From Sycobia sp. Sy_11 (taxonomy: Eukaryota; Arthropoda; Insecta; Hymenoptera; Epichrysomallidae), in contig JACCIC010000015.1 in assembly GCA_018907035.1 (NCBI GenBank), forward strand, positions 3,292,001 through 3,356,000: a stretch of DNA of 64,000 bases, written 5' to 3'. Shown here in pieces: positions 59,257 to 64,000 of the stretch. The notes under the pieces are model-generated. The model saw only the letters and a program-made list of their open reading frames with translations. It ran no database searches and had not been told where the DNA came from. The translations under genes were made by a program, and so were the position numbers. Numbering within the stretch: the stretch's first letter is position 1; each line of letters opens with the position of its first letter.

Positions 59257-60470
59257 GATGATCACGTCACTAATTTCAAGAATGTACTGGAGTGAATGCA
59301 TACTGATATTTGGAGACAATATTTCATAGCTGTTATATTACGTAAAACTATGTGTATGCGTGAATCAAAATAGCTGTCGTGTCTCTAGCCCAAGACTGCT
59401 CTTAGTTCCTGTATTAGGGATCTGGCAAAACAACTCGTTCCTCTCTTAATGCGTACTGAGGCTGGGAAACGTTGCAAGTTCAGGGTGCGCATTGTTCTAA
59501 CAACCCCCACTGAGATCCTCCACTGAGATTCGGAACCTTCCCTCTCTCACACGGTTTCAGACAGTAATGATGAAGTACCTTCTATGACTAAATATTCTAG
59601 CCCAATTCAGTGATTCTCAGTATAAATAGATTGTCTGTGTGAATACTTTTTTTAATCTCATTTACTGATAAATGTAAGCAATATGATTTTGTACATTGAT
59701 TAGAAGACGATGAATTTATAGTATCATATACTGATATTCATAATTTTTTTATTACTACTTCTCAGTGATATATCTTTTCACAGTAACGACTTTTTTTTTA
59801 ATTGATGTTACAAATTCTTATTTTTCATATATTTATATTATACGCACGGCATCTCTTGATAATCAGTTACTTATTTTATTTATAAGATTATAATTATTAT
59901 AAATGTTACCAATATTTTTACATCCATTAGAATTATTGTAATTCTTATCTAGTTTTTTATATTTTAATATTTTCTTGTACTTTCATACGAATACAATTGT
60001 TTCCATCTATCTACGTATCTATCTTAATTCACCGTGTCCTGTGAGGAAATAGACCAGGCTTCCATAAATCTGTTTCATTTATTTTGTCTCAGTCTCAGTA
60101 CATTATATCTTTTTCGCTTAGTTAGCTTTTCTGTGCGTGGTGCTGCATCCTTTCGATTGTTCGTAAGAAAAATCATTAGATAAATGGTTAAGACAGCGTT
60201 TAGAAATTAATCAACGGAAATGCATAACGAGCAATGAAATACATATTTCAATAAAGAATCGTGCATCATTCTTGAAACTCTGTCAATGAATATATGGAAA
60301 TTCAAAGCGGAGAACGAAACCATTTAATAAGTCATCGTTCAACAGTGAAATGTAAATCAAAAAGGTAAATCTGGAGTACATATTCTCACAATATATATTT
60401 AACTTCTCGTCGAAGCGAATTAAAAAGAACGAAATTATAACCTTGACGAATTAGGACTCAGTAATTGCCT
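59255..60470. other. AT-rich gene-free stretch
   Basis: Includes a short direct duplication CCACTGAGAT at 59508-59527. Otherwise AT-rich with no features. Confidence 0.6.
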
Positions 60471-61080
60471 CAGTCGCTAGGTTCGCATCCAGACCTTCTC
60501 CGGATACTTTACCCCCCGGCCAAAAGCTCATCTCCTCGCTCGTCGCGTATTCCGCCCCAAGCAGCGGAGCTCTCGCCGATACCACGACTTCGACCGAGTC
60601 GATGTCATTTCCTTATATACCGATTCCCCTCGGCCCACGCGTGATCCTCCCGCAGTCCTCGCTCCACCCGCGACTAATCGTAAAACTTGCAAGCCCGGGA
60701 GCCGCGGCCGTTATATCTTCATCGCCCTCTGAAAGTTTGATCGAGCCCCCGGGACGCGAGGAGCGCGCGAACGCCCGAGACACCGCTGCTCGCGTGGAAA
60801 ATTCAAGAAGCTCTTCGGGCTCGACGATTTCATCGAGCGGCGACTTTATAACCTTAATTTACGCGCTACGCGATACAGACCGCACCCGGGGGCCTCCTGC
60901 GTTTTCTTTCGCTTTGTTTTCGTTTCTTCCTGTTTTTCTAGCGGTACGTTCGAGCTCACTCGCGCACGCTCCCCGGCTGCGATCGAGGCGCTCGACTTTT
61001 CATCGTTTATGGTTGTTTATCGTAGAAACGGCACCGCTCGAGTTCTACGAAGAAGGTATGGGCCATTAAAAAAAATGACG
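60471..61080. other. GC-rich, CpG-rich island
   Basis: The plus frame 60602-61069 (155 codons from ATG) is Ser/Arg/Pro/Ala-rich with no domain; stops are rare in this composition, so it is not called a gene. Confidence 0.5.
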
Positions 61081-61345
61081 GATAGCGCTGTCTTCCATGA
61101 TGTAGCGAGGGTGCGAGAGTACGGACAGTTTTGAAATGGCCGATTCAGTGGAAGTTGGTTTAGTGCTTGCTGAATTCCATTAAAAACAGCTTGATAAAGC
61201 ATCGCATATATCTTGAAGTCGTTGAAGATAGACGTTTTGCGCACAGTGCTATTTCATTTATATAAAGAAGAATTATTCATGGATTTACAAGAAAAAGGTT
61301 CGTGCTGTTAAATCCTATCGAACGTTCCTCTCGCCAGAATAGAGC
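61081..61345. other. Mixed stretch, no gene
   Basis: No repeat and no open frame of note. Confidence 0.5.
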
Positions 61346-61720
61346 TTGCAACGTCTTTGTACAGACGCGCGGCTCACACCGACACCAGGCCGAATCCCCC
61401 CAAAAGGAAGTTGCCCGATCCGCGGACGAACGGCGAGCGAGTTAAATTCCTTTACGGTACATCCGTTCGAAAAGTCAAAGAGCCATCGTTCCCCTCCCCC
61501 CCCCCCTCCCTCGCGCACCGGTGAGCACGCCAAACTTTCACGCCGGCAGTTTCGCATTCGACCCAATGCCGAATTCAAAGGCGCGCCGGCGACGAGTTGA
61601 CTCTGCGTCTCCGCGTTCCTGACTGCGCTCCCTGGGCGTGCTGTCCTACGTACGAAAATGTTTGCCGCGAAGGGAATGACAGCAGGAAAAGTGGGGCAAT
61701 CGGTTAGAAAATCAACCAAT
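61346..61720. other. GC-rich island with C11 run
   Basis: C11 at 61496-61506 inside a pyrimidine-rich tract. Frames 61315-61719 (minus) and 61346-61600 (plus) overlap over this tract and are not supported. Confidence 0.5.
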
Positions 61721-61783
61721 CGAAATGACGCGGCTTATTCCTTATTTCTTCGTATTTTTGCCTCTTGTATCTTTGCTTATGTG

Positions 61784-61786
<3 letters not shown>

Positions 61787-61832
<46 letters not shown>
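61787..61832. repeat. (TA)n microsatellite
   Basis: About 22 TA units, followed by a short CA-rich run. Confidence 0.97.
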
Positions 61833-61836
<4 letters not shown>

Positions 61837-63854
61837 CCTAAACACGCATGCACACACGCACAGTTAATCTTACAACTACAAATGAGAAAGTGATAATATA
61901 CATTTTTCTTGCAAACAATACATCATTTCTTGCCTGCAATAGCAGACGTGAGTGAAAATCTTGACGAGCAAAAGGAATGTATCTCAGAGATAGATGTACT
62001 TTGAATTGTATAAGCATACAAAACAAATATTCAAAAAATTTGTATATATAAATCAGAAAACGTAAATAATATATTATATACTATCTCGAGGGCATGCCTC
62101 TCTATTGTCATATTTTCATTTCATTGTAAATATAATATAACTGAATAAATGCTGGGATGTTTTATAAATGATTAAAGATGAAACAAAATCAAAAATTAGA
62201 CTGAATTTTTTTTATTGAATAATAATAAAAATGTACACAAGATATTAACCTTAGCAAGGACCAGGAAAGAATAATAATCGTGCGCTCTCATAGCGTTGCT
62301 TTATAGACACAGCGCACCAATCGCAGTCCAAATTTATCGGACAGCCGGACGGTCGGTGAGCCCAAGGTGGCAAACCATAGACGTCCCCTGATTTCGAAAT
62401 TCTCGATATTTTTCAAAATCCAGAATACGGACTTACTCCAACATAAGTCTGTAGAAAGGCTTCTTTTAGGAAGCATAACCTTTTACCTCTTTTGAAAACC
62501 TCATAATTTTTCCAACAGCAAGTATTCGAATACCTTATTTGTATCACCGTATATAAGCCATTTTAAGGTAAAATGTTCGGTTTTCCCGTCACGGCACGGA
62601 TCAAGCATGTACCTTTGTACACAAAGCTCGGCCTATAACGTGAATTCGGTCGCGTTGTGCAGTGCATCGGCATTCCATCATTTTCATACATACATTCAAA
62701 TTATTTCATTTTATAATTTAATTTCTCTCGAATCTTTCTTTTCTAGTCTTTGCTTTACACAAATTTTACAATAAAATATATTATTACAACATCTTACTAG
62801 AACTTTCCACGTGTAGCCGCTTGTACGAGTTAACCGCTTATCAGATTTCCTTTGTGATTTCGAGCGCTGAGATCATATAATCAAACTATTATGTTCGGAT
62901 TTTTATACCGGTGACGCCGCTCGCAAATATAAACAGACGGAGTAACATTAGTCGCATTTCCTTACCTCTACTCGAACTACAGCTATATTCAACGAAACCT
63001 CATTTTAGAAGTTATTAGATAAGTCTTGTTTATATCAATCTTACTCGATCATACGCACGCTTATGAAATTATTAACGAACTAATATTACATCTATATAGA
63101 GTAACTGACGACGAAGCCGTTAAATCTCATATTATAATAAACTAAACTTAAAACTAATAAATATTTCGCTAATATAAATTCCACATTTTATTAAAAGTTA
63201 TAAAATTAGAAACATCGTCTCAGACCGTAACATATAAGAAGAAATCAAAATCTGCAAGTCTTTAAGAAATTAATGTTACGGTACATTGTTGAGAAAGAAA
63301 AATCTTGGGCAAAATAAGAACCTCAAATAGTGCAGTCTCATAATTAAGTTACGGGTTATCCAAACCCGCAAAAATTACGAGCTTTAATCCAATAGCAAAT
63401 AGGAATATTCGAAACCACCTCTCATTACCTCAAATTAACTCATTACCTTGCAAATTTTTGTAAAAAACCATTCTTATTTACTCACACACACTTATCAACT
63501 TACACACGCATTGCGCGAGAATCTTCTTTTGCATAAGAATATTTCTATAAAATTTTTGATTTTTTTAAAAAACTATTGAATTGTGACTTAAATTTCCAAA
63601 AAATGTTCCGGAAAAAAACTTTGATTCTCCTTTAAACCCCGAAAGACTTAAATTAGTAGATATCGAGACCATTGTTACTGACGGGACTTACGGATTAACG
63701 CCAAGAAAATTCGACCATCGTTCTTTCTGATAAAATATTTTAATTTCAAATCGTCCTATTCAACGTGACTTATAAAAGAAAGATTATTATGCATTTCACT
63801 ATGGTGCCCGAGGGATCTCACTTAAAATCCAACAATTATCCAGCACAGCCTTCG

Positions 63855-63856
<2 letters not shown>
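61833..63856. other. AT-rich gene-free stretch
   Basis: Dense stops, no arrays. A CA-rich run near 63483-63508 is short and interrupted. Confidence 0.6.

Positions 63857-63900
<44 letters not shown>
63857..63900. repeat. (TA)n microsatellite
   Basis: About 22 TA units, uninterrupted, near the window end. The last 100 bp hold nothing recognised. Confidence 0.97.
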
Positions 63901-63904
<4 letters not shown>

Positions 63905-64000
63905 GCAGTCTTTGTTCGCTATCTCAAATTCTCCTACCCACCCTCATCCACTCCACGGTCTTTCTCCAATCTGAATGATTTGCGCGGAAGACTATCGGGG

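Noticed and set aside
60602..61069. 155-codon ATG frame in a GC island
   Set aside because: Ser/Arg/Pro-rich with no domain; stop codons are rare in this composition and no splice or promoter context was seen.

Overview
The window looks like non-coding DNA from an arthropod nuclear genome, most likely an insect and plausibly a hymenopteran such as an ant, bee or wasp. The basis is a mosaic of AT-rich sequence and short GC-rich, CpG-rich islands, more than 30 long dinucleotide arrays (TA, CT/GA and TG/CA), frequent C10/G10 runs, and no bacterial-style gene packing. Species and locus cannot be fixed from the sequence. I recognise no protein-coding gene, rRNA, tRNA, CRISPR array or intact transposon. 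Almost all the long open frames are either frames crossing CT/GA/TA arrays, which contain no stop codons, or frames inside GC-rich islands where stops are rare.

Layout: AT-rich stretches of about 0.5-3 kb alternate with GC-rich islands of about 0.3-1 kb. The clearest islands lie near 3.94-4.2, 5.9-6.75, 7.86-8.27, 9.85-10.4, 11.56-12.2, 13.18-13.47, 15.7-16.0, 18.1-18.45, 20.08-20.5, 22.4-22.7, 25.9-26.15, 27.35-27.6, 29.9-30.25, 32.6-33.25, 35.55-36.05, 37.6-38.1, 41.95-42.1, 44.98-45.3, 50.0-50.45, 52.0-52.3, 54.0-54.35, 57.8-58.4, 60.5-61.07 and 61.35-61.65 kb. Many islands carry a CT/GA array, a C/G homopolymer near 10 bp, or a TA array at the edge.

The structures that stand out are: (i) a zero-length-exon junction at 40117/40118 on the plus strand, a polypyrimidine tract and TTTCAG directly abutting GTAAGA, which resembles the recursive-splicing ratchet points of long insect introns and would place at least part of the window inside a long plus-strand intron; (ii) an imperfect palindrome of about 275 bp at 52835-53111 bounded by TA dinucleotides, like a degenerate foldback MITE; (iii) several short high-identity hairpins or palindromes (14203-14234, 24314-24360, 36699-36733, 47072-47091); (iv) a 20-bp motif occurring twice, 5.7 kb apart (41412 and 47131); and (v) AT-rich sequence around 46.5-47.2 kb with clustered homeodomain-like sites that looks like an enhancer. 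A few modest open frames without recognisable domains are listed at low confidence as candidates only.

Overall the window is best read as the interior of a very long intron or an intergenic regulatory interval. I found no convincing undescribed protein system.
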